Assembly: GCF_009857595.1 (NCBI RefSeq)
Contig: NZ_WWCU01000004.1
Span: 62,001 to 126,000 of the forward strand
Direction of reading: 5' to 3'
DNA length: 64,000 nucleotides
DNA from: Pseudoduganella aquatica
GTDB lineage: Bacteria > Pseudomonadota > Gammaproteobacteria > Burkholderiales > Burkholderiaceae_D
Below, in pieces: positions 1 through 10,100 of the stretch. Numbering within the stretch: the first letter of the stretch is position 1; the number at the start of each line of letters is the position of its first letter. Both the position numbers and the translations under genes were made by a program. The notes beneath the pieces are model-generated. The model was given only the letters and a program-made list of their open reading frames with translations, searched no databases and was not told the origin of the DNA.

Positions 1-47
1 GGGAGTTTCGTGGTCCAGCGCTGAGGCCGGCCCGCCGCGCGCGGCCC

Positions 48-857
48 TCAGATGCGCATGTTCTCGACCATGTAATCGATGAACACGCGCAGCTTGGGCG
101 AAGCGTAGCGGCTTGCGGGCCACAGCATGGAGAAGGTCACCGTCTGGTCCATATAGCCCTCCAGGATGGTCTGCACGCGGCCCGCCTTGAGGTCGTCGGC
201 AATGATGAAAGTGGGCAGGAAGGCGATGCCTTCGCCGCGCAGCAGCGCGTAGGCGATGGCTTCGATGGTGCTGCAGGTCATGCGCTCCTTGAGCTGCGGC
301 TCGGCCTCGCCGGCGGCCAGCTTGAAAGGCCAGCGCTCTATGCGTCCGCTGGCGGGGAACTTGTGCAGCAGGCAGGCGTGCTGCGCCAGCTCGCGCGGAT
401 GGGATGGCGCGCCGTGCCGCTGCAGATAGGCCGGCGCGGCCACCACCACCTGCGGGCAGCTGCCGTTGCGGCGCGCGGCCAGGCGCGAGTCCTCCTGGGT
501 GCCGGTGCGTATCACGGCGTCGAAGCCTTCTTCTATGATGTCCACCATGCGCTCGGACAGGTCGATGTCCAGCGCGATGTCCGGATAGCGCTGCATAAAG
601 CCCGTCAGCGCGGGCATCACCAGGCCGGTCAATTGCGGCGTGCTGACGCGCAGGCGTCCGCGCGGCGCGCCCGACATCTCGGATAGCTCCGCCTCCGCCG
701 CCGCCACCTCGCCGAGTATGCGGCGGCAGCGCTCCAGGAACAGCTCGCCCTCCGTGGTCAGCGTGATGCTGCGGGTGCTGCGGTGGAACAGGCGCATCGC
801 CATCTTTTCCTCCATGCGCGCGATGCTTTTGCCCACCGCCGAAGAGGACACGCCGAA
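48..857 (-). pseudogene. LysR-family transcriptional regulator, 5' end missing
   Basis: The reading frame encodes most of a LysR regulator: the second half of the N-terminal helix-turn-helix (VSSSAVGKSIARMEE) and the whole effector-binding domain, ending at the TGA at 48-50. The first roughly 25 residues of the family, including the start and helix 1, are absent. Upstream of about 857 the frame runs antisense through an Old-Yellow-Enzyme gene, so the long open frame continuing to 1562 is an artefact. LysR proteins bind DNA as tetramers and often control a divergent neighbour, and the remnant next door is divergent as expected. Without helix 1 the product is unlikely to bind DNA. The loss could be a genuine deletion or an assembly misjoin; the sequence alone cannot decide. 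Confidence 0.8.
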
Positions 858-1508
858 ATCGAAGGCCTGGTCGAGGCTTTCCGCCTGGCCGCCATCCGTG
901 GCAAGGAGGCCGGTTTCGACGGCGTTGAAATCCACGCCGCCAACGGCTACCTGTTCGACCAGTTCCTGCAGGACGGCAGCAACAAGCGCACCGATATCTA
1001 CGGCGGCTCCTTCGAAAACCGCGCCCGCTTCCTGCTCGACACCACGCGCGCCATCATCTCCGTCTGGGGCAGCGACAAGGTGGCCGTGCGCATGGGCCCG
1101 AGCGGCAGCTGGGGCGACATGTCGGACAGCGACCCGGAAGGCCTGTTCACCTACATGGCGCAGCAGCTTGCGCCGCTGAAGCTGGCCTATCTGCACCTGA
1201 TCGAACCGCGCATCGCGGGCAATATCGAGGACGAGAGCAGGGACCAGGCGCCGGTGGCCGCTCAGCTGATACGCAAGCACTACAAGGGCGCCATCATCGC
1301 CGCCGGCGGCTTCAGCCAGGCTTCGGCGGAAGCCATTTTGCAGGCGGGCGACGCCGACATGGTGGCTTTCGGCCGCCACTTCATCGCCAACCCCGACCTG
1401 CCCGAGCGCTTCCGCAACGGCTGGGCGCTGAACGACTACGACCGCCCCAGCTTCTTCGGCGGCTCGGAAATCGGCTACACCGACTATCCCTTCCACCAGG
1501 CCGCCTGA
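852..1508 (+). pseudogene. Old Yellow Enzyme family ene-reductase (NemA-like), 3' fragment
   Basis: About 215 residues of the C-terminal half of an FMN-dependent alkene reductase are present. Family landmarks include AGFDGVEIHAANGYLFDQFL, GGSFENRARF and AFGRHFIANPDLPERF. The family is normally about 360 residues, so the N-terminal 140-150 residues are missing, including the start of the TIM barrel. Homology begins near position 855, exactly where LysR homology on the other strand stops. No ribosome-binding site precedes the fragment and any upstream start would lie antisense in the LysR frame. It is therefore a dead remnant or the product of a misassembly. Confidence 0.8.
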
Positions 1509-1683
1509 GTTGCTGGGGGCCGAGCTGTGGTTTTCCCTGGTGCTTTGTTGCGTATGAGGCACCAGTGTGAGCCCCTGTACAGGCCTACCGGCCCGCCCCC
1601 TTACTCTCTACGATGAAGACGTGCAATTTGCTGCCAGTCGCCCGATTGGCTGGCCCCCAGCAGGGCCGTCTTTAAGGAGAGTC

Positions 1684-2598
1684 ATGATGTTTACCGTAGA
1701 TAAAAACGCGCGTGCCGAACACACCGAAGAACTGGTTCCGTCCCGTTACGCATTGCAGGTTGGCGAGATCGACGTGCTGGTGGTCAGCGACGGCGTGCTG
1801 CCGCTGCCCACCTCCACCATGGCCACCAACGCCACGAAGGCCGACTTGTCGGCCTGGCTGGATCACATGTTCATGCCGCAGGAGGCGTTCGACTGGCCGC
1901 TCAATGTGCTGGTGGCACGCAGCGGCGAGCAGATCATCCTGGTGGATACTGGTCTCGGTTCGCAGTTCTCCGGCTTCCCGCGCGCCGGCCAGTTCCCCGC
2001 GCGGCTGAAGGCCGCCGGCATCGATCTGGCGGCCGTGACGGACGTGGTCATCACCCATATGCACATGGACCACGTGGGCGGCTTGCTGGCCGAAGGCGTG
2101 AAAGAGCAGCTGCGCCCGGACGTTCGCATCCACGTGGCGGCCGCCGAAGTCGAATTCTGGGACGCGCCCGATTTCACCCAGACCGTCATGCCCACGCCAG
2201 TGCCGAACGTGCTGCGCTCAACGGCCGCCAGCTTTTTGAAGGAATACCGCAGCAATCTGCATATCTTCCAGGATCGCCATGAAGTTGCGCCGGGCGTGGT
2301 GGTGCGCCTCACGGGCGGCCACACGCCGGGGCATAGCGTGGTGGACCTGGCTTCCGAAGGCGAACTGCTGACCTTCGCCGGCGACGCCATGTTCCCGGTC
2401 GCCTTCGACCACCCCGAATGGCACAACGGCTTCGAGCACGACCCGGTGGAATCGGAGCGCGTGCGCGTGGGGCTGTTCCGCGAACTGGCCCGGAACGGCG
2501 GCCTGCTGGTAGCCAGCCACCTCCCATTCCCATCCGTCGGCCGCGTGGCCATCGACGGCGACGCCTTCCGCTGGGTGCCTGTCATCTGGGATTTCTGA
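1684..2598 (+). CDS. MBL-fold metallo-hydrolase
   Basis: This 304-residue protein belongs to the metallo-beta-lactamase superfamily. It carries the zinc motif HMHMDH (in THMHMDHVGG), a downstream GGHTPGH histidine and the aspartate of FAGDAMF, so the dinuclear metal site looks complete. The substrate cannot be named; members include lactonases and other hydrolases. The ATG at 1684 is preferred because TAAGGAG lies just upstream, whereas the frame's earlier opening at 1567 has no ribosome-binding site. No signal peptide is evident, so it is probably cytoplasmic. It stands alone between the LysR/OYE scar and the convergent pectin operon. Confidence 0.88.
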   Translation: MMFTVDKNARAEHTEELVPSRYALQVGEIDVLVVSDGVLPLPTSTMATNATKADLSAWLDHMFMPQEAFDWPLNVLVARSGEQIILVDTGLGSQFSGFPRAGQFPARLKAAGIDLAAVTDVVITHMHMDHVGGLLAEGVKEQLRPDVRIHVAAAEVEFWDAPDFTQTVMPTPVPNVLRSTAASFLKEYRSNLHIFQDRHEVAPGVVVRLTGGHTPGHSVVDLASEGELLTFAGDAMFPVAFDHPEWHNGFEHDPVESERVRVGLFRELARNGGLLVASHLPFPSVGRVAIDGDAFRWVPVIWDF

Positions 2599-2624
2599 GC
2601 GCCGGACGGCGAATCGCGCCGCCC

Positions 2625-2654
2625 AAAAAAAAGACGCGGGACTAAGCCCGCGTC
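2625..2654 (-). terminator. Rho-independent terminator of the pectin TonB operon
   Basis: An 8-bp perfect stem (GACGCGGG at 2633-2640 with CCCGCGTC at 2647-2654) and a 6-nt loop is followed, on the minus strand, by eight T (A-run at 2625-2632 on the plus strand). It lies about 60 bp past the stop of the minus-strand TonB receptor and may also slow transcription from the convergent MBL gene. Confidence 0.88.
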
Positions 2655-2717
2655 AAACACCGCCGAGAGGGAGTCAAGGCGGGGACGGAAGATCGGTGGA
2701 TACGCTTAACGCGCTGC

Positions 2718-5708
2718 TCAGAACTTGTAGTTCGCTCCCAGCACATAGGAACGGCCGGATTTGCCGTACAGCAGAGTGTCGTTGCGCTCGGTGTCTTTGC
2801 CGTAGCGCAGCGGCTCGTCGGTCAGGTTCTGCGCCTCGAACGACACGCGCAGCTGCGGCGTGACGTTGTAGGACATGGACAGGCCAACCTTGGTCGACGG
2901 ATCGGCGAAGGAGTGGTCGCTGCCGTTGGCGTTGCGCAGCACGTCGCGGATGAAGCTGGAGCGGTGCGTGGCCGACACGCGCGCACTGAATTTCTTGTCC
3001 TCGTAGTACACGGTCAGGTTGTAGGCGTTGGGCGACAGGCCGATGAAGTTGGCTTCCTCGGTCAGCTGCTCGTTGGCCGGCGTGCGCGGATTGTCCACCC
3101 GGGTGATGTAGGTGATGCGCGACTTGACCTTGGTGTAGTTGGCCAGCGCGCCGAAGTTGCTCCACGCGCCGGGCAGGAAGGTGAACGGCACCTGCCAGTT
3201 CACTTCCAGGCCGTCCAGCGGGCCGCCCTTGGTGTTGACCATGCGGCTCACGCTGACCTGCGTGTCCGGCTGGATGGCGCAGGCCGGCACGGCGCCGGTG
3301 ATCGAGCAGCCGGTGGCGGTCAGGTAGGAGTTGGACAGGCCGGTCTCGGCATACGTCATCAGCTCATTGGTGCGCTGGATGAAGGTCTTGATGTTCTTGT
3401 GGAAGGCGCCCACCGAAATCATCGCGTTCTTCGCGTAGTACCACTCGGCCTGCAGGTCGAAGGTGTTGGCGCGGATCGGGTCCAGCGTCGGATTGCCCAC
3501 CGTGACCGACTGGCCGGTCAGGTTGATCGAGGCCGACGGCGCCAGGTCCACGTACTCGGCGCGCGACAGGGTCTTGCCGGCAGAAAAGCGCACCAGCAGG
3601 TCTTTCGGCAGCGTGGCGGTGATGTTGAACGCCGGCAGCCAGTCGCGGTAGCTGTGCTCGACCACGCGCGGCACCAGCTGGCCGGCCGGGTCTTTGATCA
3701 GCTGCATGGCGGTGGTGGTGGTGTCCGCGCCGCGCACGCCCAGGTTGCCGCGCAGCGGCAGGCCCCAGGCGTTGACCTTGAAGTCGCCCGACAGGTAGAG
3801 CGCGTTGATCTTCTCGTCCACTTGGCGCTTGACCTGGTTGGCCAGCACGTAGTCCGACAGCGGCACGGCGGCGCAGTGGCATTCGGTGTTGTAGACGGCC
3901 TGGAACTTGTCCATGTCGACCGCCGCCCACGACGACGGCACGCCCTCGCCCAGACCGCTGCCGAAGCCGGAGATCTGGCGCGTCAGGCTGGCCAGCGTGG
4001 TGCCGGCCGGCAGGCCCAGGGTGGGAATGCCGCCGGACGCCACCTCGTAGTTGAACCAGCTGTTGCGGCGCGCGGACAGGCCGGTGCGGACGGTGAACTT
4101 GTCGTTCACCTCCCAGGTCAGGTTGGCCGTGTTGGTTTTCAGCTCGTTCGAGGTGCGCAGGTAGCGGCCCACGAAGTTGCCGTGCACGGTGCCGTTGGCC
4201 TCCTGCGGGCCGAAGGAGAAGTTGTTCGGATTGGTGATATCCATGCCGAAGCCCAGCGCCGGCACGCCGCCCTTGGAGAAGTCCCAGGTGAAGCCGTTCA
4301 CATTGGGCGCGTCGATCTGCACGGTGGTGCGGTGCGGATTGCTCAGCAGGGAGTTCGATACGCCGCTCATCACGTCCAGCGTCAGGCCTTCGGTCAGCTC
4401 GCGCTTGAGCGACAGCACGCCTTGCTTGAACAGCGTGCTGTATTCGTCCACCAGGCCTTCGCTGCGGATGTCCACGCCGTTGAATTTGCCGTACACCCAG
4501 CTGCCCTTGCTGTCGAATTTGGCATCGACGATGGAGGTCTGGCCCTTGCCGTTTTCCGTCATGTCGCGGCCGAAGGAGATGGCCTGGATGTAGTTGTCGT
4601 AGCGCTTGTTGTTGTAGCGGCCGCCCATCAGGTCCAGATTCAGCTCGGTGGCGCGGTCCGGGCGCCATTGCAGGGTGCCGGTCAGGCCGGTGCGGTCGTA
4701 TTCGGTCTGCGAGCGGCGGTAGCGCGGAATGCGCGGGTGGAAGGCGCCCGAGCTGCCGGGGGGAGCCGCCACCGTGCCGCCGAAATCGTCCTTGCGGCTC
4801 ATAATGTCGTTGTAGACGGCCAGGTTGCCCGAGCGCGGCACGCCGAAGCCGCAGTTCTGCGCGTCGATGCCCTTGACCGCGTTGGTGGCCGGGTACTGCG
4901 TGGCCGCGCCGATGGGCGAGCAGAAGCCGCCGTTGACGGAGCCGGCGATATTGTCCACCGACTCATAGCCTTCCTCGATGGCGCTGCGCTTGGCGTAGGC
5001 CACCGCCACCAGGGCGCCGACCTTGCCGATGGGCGTATCCCAGCGGTTCGAATACAACGCGGTCAGGCGTGGCTGGGTTTTGCGGGAAACCGTGTTGTAC
5101 AGGCCCTGGCCGCCAATGCTGGCGGTCTCGCCCTTGAAGTCGAAGGGACGGGCGGTGCGCAGGTCCACGGTGGCGCCCAGCGAACCTTCCTCCACGCCGG
5201 CCTCGGAGGTCTTGCGCACGGCCAGGCTGTTGAACAGCTCCGCCGCGAACACGCTGAAGTCGAAGGCGCGGCCGCGGTTGGTGCTGCCGTTGATGTCGGA
5301 CGCGCCGGTGGCCGTGGTGCCTTCAATGCCGTTGATGCGCACGCGCGTAAAGCCGGCGTTCAGGCCGCGCACGGTGATCTGTTTGCCTTCGCCGCCGTCG
5401 CCCTGGGCCACGGACACGCCGGGCACGCGCTGCATGGACTCGGCCAGGTTGGCGTCCGGGAACTTGGAAATGTCCTCGGCCTTGATGACGTCGATAATGC
5501 CGTCCGAATTCTTCTTGATGTTCAGGGCGTTGTTCAGGCTTTCGCGGAAGCCGGTGACGACCACCGTGTTATCGGCCGCCGCTTCCTTGCCAGCTTGCTG
5601 GGCCTGGGCCTGCGCCTGGGTTGCTCCCACCAGGGCGATAACGCCAAGCGCTATTTGTCGCAGCCGGGCGTGGGGAATCTGTGCCTTGGGGTGTGTTGCT
5701 ACTGCCAT
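2718..5708 (-). CDS. TonB-dependent receptor (pectin operon)
   Basis: A 996-residue outer-membrane receptor of the Xanthomonas/Caulobacter TonB type (TIGR01782-like). The N-terminal signal peptide (hydrophobic stretch about residues 14-35, ending in an Ala/Gln-rich segment) is followed by a TonB-box-like VVVTGFRESL near 48-57. A plug domain with PDANLAESMQRVPGV and the invariant IRVNGIEG-type loop follows, then a long beta-barrel ending in a terminal phenylalanine (GANYKF). It is the last gene of a minus-strand operon behind the oligogalacturonate lyase (25 bp away, with the ribosome site GAGGAG before its ATG). By context it imports oligogalacturonides; the ligand is inference. Confidence 0.93.
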   Translation of the reverse strand: MAVATHPKAQIPHARLRQIALGVIALVGATQAQAQAQQAGKEAAADNTVVVTGFRESLNNALNIKKNSDGIIDVIKAEDISKFPDANLAESMQRVPGVSVAQGDGGEGKQITVRGLNAGFTRVRINGIEGTTATGASDINGSTNRGRAFDFSVFAAELFNSLAVRKTSEAGVEEGSLGATVDLRTARPFDFKGETASIGGQGLYNTVSRKTQPRLTALYSNRWDTPIGKVGALVAVAYAKRSAIEEGYESVDNIAGSVNGGFCSPIGAATQYPATNAVKGIDAQNCGFGVPRSGNLAVYNDIMSRKDDFGGTVAAPPGSSGAFHPRIPRYRRSQTEYDRTGLTGTLQWRPDRATELNLDLMGGRYNNKRYDNYIQAISFGRDMTENGKGQTSIVDAKFDSKGSWVYGKFNGVDIRSEGLVDEYSTLFKQGVLSLKRELTEGLTLDVMSGVSNSLLSNPHRTTVQIDAPNVNGFTWDFSKGGVPALGFGMDITNPNNFSFGPQEANGTVHGNFVGRYLRTSNELKTNTANLTWEVNDKFTVRTGLSARRNSWFNYEVASGGIPTLGLPAGTTLASLTRQISGFGSGLGEGVPSSWAAVDMDKFQAVYNTECHCAAVPLSDYVLANQVKRQVDEKINALYLSGDFKVNAWGLPLRGNLGVRGADTTTTAMQLIKDPAGQLVPRVVEHSYRDWLPAFNITATLPKDLLVRFSAGKTLSRAEYVDLAPSASINLTGQSVTVGNPTLDPIRANTFDLQAEWYYAKNAMISVGAFHKNIKTFIQRTNELMTYAETGLSNSYLTATGCSITGAVPACAIQPDTQVSVSRMVNTKGGPLDGLEVNWQVPFTFLPGAWSNFGALANYTKVKSRITYITRVDNPRTPANEQLTEEANFIGLSPNAYNLTVYYEDKKFSARVSATHRSSFIRDVLRNANGSDHSFADPSTKVGLSMSYNVTPQLRVSFEAQNLTDEPLRYGKDTERNDTLLYGKSGRSYVLGANYKF

Positions 5709-5733
5709 GTTGTCTCCTCTTTTTTGTTATGGC

Positions 5734-7140
5734 TTAAATGCCGGCCTTGGCGGCCGGCGCGTGCGCCTCGACGGCGTAGACGTGGTTTGCTCCGTGCATA
5801 TTGGAGGCGAACACCAGCCACTTGCCGTCCGGCGTGAAGCGCAGATTCGGCTCGAGCCGGTAGTCATGCGCGGACATGTCGACCAGCCGGGTCGACCGGA
5901 ACTGCTCGATCGTGACCAGCTTGTCGTTGTAGGAATCCAGCTCGGCGTCGACGATGGTTTCCGCCTGCAGCAGCGAGATCCATTTACCGTCCGGGGCGTG
6001 GGCCACCATGTCGAAGTCTCCGCCGTCGCTGGCGAAGGTCTTGTTGTCCGGGGCGATATTGAAGTGCACGCCCCAGTCGTTCTGCTCCACGCGCTTCCAC
6101 ACGCGCTTGCCCGTGGCCAGCTCCAGCCCCGCCACCCAGAACACCTGGCCGCGCGGCGTTTGCAGGTCGTACCACAGCCACTTGCCGTCCTGGCTGAAGA
6201 ACTCGTGGCCCCAGATTTCCATGTTCATGGTGCGGGTGTGGACGCTGCGCAGGCCGGTGCCGTCGGCCTGGATCAGCTTGATGCGGTCCACGCGGTGCCA
6301 TGGGCCTTCCATGCAGAAGCGGATCAGCTTTGGGTCGGTCGGCGAAAACTGGGCGTGGCCTATCCATGCCTCGGTGGTGTACAGCACCGTGCGCTGGCCG
6401 GTCCTGATATCAAGCGTGAACAGCTCGGCGGGCACGCGCGAAGCCCAGCGTTCCAGCATGCGCACGCCCTTGGCCTTGGCGAAGTTGAGCGGCTTGCCGT
6501 CCGGGCCGAGGGCCGCGTATTCGGCCTTGCCGAACTTTTCTATGCTAGCGGCATCCCTGGGCTGCAGCGGCTTGGCTCCATAGGTGACGGAGCCGAGCAG
6601 CAGCGTGTCGTCCGCATTGGCGCCGCTGATGCCGCCGGACGGAATGCGGGCCAGCTTGCGCACTTTTTTGGTATCGACGTGGATGGCGTAAATGGTCTTG
6701 GGCCGCTCCGCCGCCTCGCCGTCGCCCGCGTCGGTGACGGCGTAGACCGCCTCGCGGGTGTTGCGCAGCATGAACAGGAGTTCGTTCTCCTTGCCCTTCA
6801 CCAGCAGCGTGGTGCTCCAGTCCTTCAGGCGCACGGCGGCGATGCCGGCGGGGGACTTGAGCACCATCACGTCGCCTTCGGGCGTGTAGGCCTGGCGGTA
6901 GAAATAAAGCACGCCCGAGCCTTCCTGGTCCGAAATGCGCAGGATGCGGCGGCCGGTTTTCGGGTCCGTCCATTGCTTGGGCGCCGGGCCTTGCGGCGCG
7001 GCCGGTGCGGCCTGCGCAGGCGATGCAGGCTGGTCAGCCTGCGCCATCGCCCGGCCCGGCGCGGACGCCATCGCCATCGGCAGCAGGGCGGATGCGCCCC
7101 ACAGGCCTTTCAATACGGTGCGGCGGCGTGCTTGCGTCAT
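5734..7140 (-). CDS. ogl: Oligogalacturonate lyase (PL22)
   Basis: This 468-residue protein matches the PL22 oligogalacturonate lyase family, a seven-bladed beta-propeller that cuts short oligogalacturonides by beta-elimination to 4-deoxy-5-ketouronate. Visible landmarks are AQFSPTDPKLIRF-MEGPWHRVDRI around residues 260-285, then WGHEFFSQDGKWLWYD and a C-terminal RFTPDGKWLVFASN blade, with the conserved metal-site and catalytic histidines among them. The N-terminus has a twin-arginine-like leader (RRRTVLKG, then a hydrophobic stretch to about residue 33), so it is exported, unlike enterobacterial Ogl. Its ATG overlaps the stop of the upstream trimodular pectinase as ATGA (7137-7140), implying translational coupling. 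Confidence 0.92.
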   Translation of the reverse strand: MTQARRRTVLKGLWGASALLPMAMASAPGRAMAQADQPASPAQAAPAAPQGPAPKQWTDPKTGRRILRISDQEGSGVLYFYRQAYTPEGDVMVLKSPAGIAAVRLKDWSTTLLVKGKENELLFMLRNTREAVYAVTDAGDGEAAERPKTIYAIHVDTKKVRKLARIPSGGISGANADDTLLLGSVTYGAKPLQPRDAASIEKFGKAEYAALGPDGKPLNFAKAKGVRMLERWASRVPAELFTLDIRTGQRTVLYTTEAWIGHAQFSPTDPKLIRFCMEGPWHRVDRIKLIQADGTGLRSVHTRTMNMEIWGHEFFSQDGKWLWYDLQTPRGQVFWVAGLELATGKRVWKRVEQNDWGVHFNIAPDNKTFASDGGDFDMVAHAPDGKWISLLQAETIVDAELDSYNDKLVTIEQFRSTRLVDMSAHDYRLEPNLRFTPDGKWLVFASNMHGANHVYAVEAHAPAAKAGI

Positions 7141-10100
7141 GGCTGGCTCCTTGCTGGCTGCTTGAGCGCCGCCGGGTCATAGGCGAGGGCGCGCGTGGCG
7201 CGCATTTCCTGCTCGCGACGGGCTTTCTCGGCTTCGCCGATCACGGTGCGGGGAAGGACGGGCTGCGGCGTGGTGGCCAGGATGGTGGCTTCGTCGTCGC
7301 GCGCGACGGCCGGTTCGGGCAACGCTTGCACCGGGCCGTGCAGGTCCATCACTTCCAGCCCTGCCAGCAGGTAGGCGCCGGTGGCGTAAGGGCCAACATC
7401 GTCCGCGCTGGTCGGCACCGGGCGGTCGCCGGTCTTCTGCGCCGCGCCTATCAGGCCATTGGGCAGCACATGGCGGTTGAGCGCAGCCCAGCCTTTCAGT
7501 ACGGCCGGCTGGTAGGCCTGCCTGTCCAGCAGGCCATGGTTGACGCCCCAGGCCAGCGCGTAGACGAAGAAGGCCGAACCCGAAGTTTCCGCCTCGGGGA
7601 AGCTCTTGGGATCGTTCAGGTCGCTGCGCCACAGGCCATCCGCCTGCTGCAGTTCGGCCACGCGGCTGGCCATCTTGCGGAAGATGCCGGTATAGAAATC
7701 GCGTCCCTTGAAGCTGGCGGGCATGGACTCCAGCGTGCGCGCCAGGCCGCCCATCACCCAGCCGTTGCCGCGCGCCCAGTACACCGGTTTGCCGCCGGCA
7801 CCCTTGTGGTCCGCATCCTTGAAGCGTTCATCGCGCAGGAACAGGCGGTCCTGCTCAACCCACAGGCGGGCGGCGGTGCGGCGCCATTCCTTGTCCATGG
7901 CGCGCAGATACTTAGGGTCGCCGGTCAGCGCCGACTGCCGCGCCAGCACGGGTGGGGCCATGTACAGCGCGTCGCACCACCACCAGATCAGGGACGCGGT
8001 TTCCTGCGGACGGCTGAGATGGGGCGTCATGAAATCGAGGCGCTGCTGAAGCGGCATCAGCACGCCCTGCTGGCGGCGGCGCGCATACAGCTCCTGGTAC
8101 AGATCGCCGATGGCCACTTCGTCGGCATTCAGCAGCGCGCGGTCGGCGCGCGCGCCCCGGAATGCGTAGTTGTAGTGCTCCGCCGTGGCGGTCAGGAAGC
8201 GCAGCGTGTTCTTGTCTTCGGAAACGCGCGCCAGGCGGGCTGCGCCCACGTAGAAGGTCGCGGCCACCCAGTTTGAGGAAATCTCGGACAGGTTGGAGCC
8301 GGTGGAGAGCTGGATGGGGCGGCGGCTCATGTCCGCGATCTGCGCGGCGGCCACGTATTCGAGCACCGGCAGCACGGCTGCGCGGGCGGGCAGCTGGTCC
8401 GCGGTGAAAGCCGTGTTGGGCCGCTTCGGCGCGGCGAGCCAGTTCGTTTCCACGCCCGCCACGTCGGCGGCGACGGGAGCGAAGCCGGTGATGTTGTCCG
8501 CGTCTTCCAGCGCGATAGGCACGCCGTTGCGGCTGACAATGCGGCTGCGCGCAAACTGGATATTGTGCGCATGGCGGATGGCGCCCAGCGCGTCCGCTTC
8601 CAGGTCCACGTCTTCAATGCGGATATTGTTCAGCGGCGCGTCGGCATAGCCTTCCAGCTCGACCGCCGTTTTCAGGCCCTTGGCCGTAACGCGGCTGATG
8701 CGGATGTCGCGCACCTGCGGCAGCCCCTGGGCGCGCGGCACCTGGGCCGTCAGCGTGTTCCAGTAGGCCGGGTAGTCCTTGATCGCGTCCGGAATCTTGG
8801 CGTAGCTATAGGCCGGGAACCAGTTCAGATTGATGCGGATGCCGGTTTCGGCCTGCTGCACGTCGACGTCGCGGATATCAATGTCCGAAGCGCCGCCGCC
8901 GCGCGTGGCGGCCGACTTGAACAGGATGCCGTAGCGTACCGGCCCCACCACCTTCAGGCCGTAGACCCGCACCTTGCGGATGCCGCCCGAGGTTTCCGAG
9001 CCGAAGGTCACGCCCGCATAGGCCGAGCGCACGGTCGAATTGCGGATGACCACATTCTCGGTGGGGCGGTTCACGCGCAGGCCGTCCGCATCGCGCCCGG
9101 CCTTCAGGCACAAGGCGTCGTCATTGGCGTCGATGTCGGCGTTCTCCACCAGCACCGTGTGGGAGGAGTCGATATCCACGCCGTCCGTCGAAGGGCCTTT
9201 GCCGTCGACGTTGTTGCGCACGGTGATGCCGGAGACTTTCACGTCGTGCGAATAAACCACCTGCACGGTCCAGAAGCCCGAGCGCTCCAGATTCAGCGGC
9301 GCGCCCTGCGGACCGTTGCCCAGTTCGATGCGGCTGGAATTGTAGACCTGGATCAGGCGCGGGCGCTGCGCGTCGTAGTCGGCGGCCCAGCGCAGGCCGC
9401 GCGCTTCGTAGTCGTAGCGAATGGCCTGGAAACGGTCCCAGAACACCTTGCCGTTGCCGTCCACCGTGCCTTCGCCATACACTTTGACGTCCTTCTGCTC
9501 GTAGATATTGAGCAGCGCCGCCGGCCAGGACAGCTCCACGCCCGCGATACGCGTCGGCATCACTGGATAAGCCTTGATGTCCTGCGCGCCCACCAGCTTC
9601 ACGCCTTTGTCGATGCGCAGCGCCATGCCGGACTTGAGGAACAGCGAACCGGTAAGGTAGACGCCGGGCTGCAGCACCAGCGTGCCCTTGCGCGCCGCCG
9701 TCGCGTCGATGGCGTTTTGTAGCGCGGCCGTGTCGTTGCTCACACCGTCGCCCTTGGCGCCATAGGTTTCGGCGTGCACGATCACGCCGCTCAGGCCCTG
9801 CGGCGCGGCGATAGCGATGTCCTTGGCCGCCATCTCGGCGTGGACGTCCAGCGCCTTCTGCGGCGCGGCGTTGTACCAGGAATAGCCGTTGCGGCGGCCC
9901 TTGGAGATGTTGTTGACGTCGTCCTGTATGGACTTGTCCCAGTCGCCGAAGATAGGCTTGCCGGTACGGATGTCATAGTTGCGCGACCAGATGGGGCCTG
10001 CGCCCGGCTTGTCCACCAGCTTGCGGCCTTCCTCTTCGCTCACCTTGGTGAAGGCCTTGCCGTAGATGGCGTTCGCCTTGAGCCAGGCGATGCCCGCTTC

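Noticed and set aside
861..1562. N-terminal half of the 504-codon LysR frame as a novel fused domain
   Set aside because: This part is the complement of the Old-Yellow-Enzyme coding sequence, so it is an artefact of the junction rather than a domain.
2913..5837. A 974-codon open frame on the plus strand opposite the TonB receptor
   Set aside because: It is antisense to a well-supported receptor gene, has biased Val/Gly/His/Arg content typical of the complement of GC-rich coding DNA, and no domain or ribosome site.
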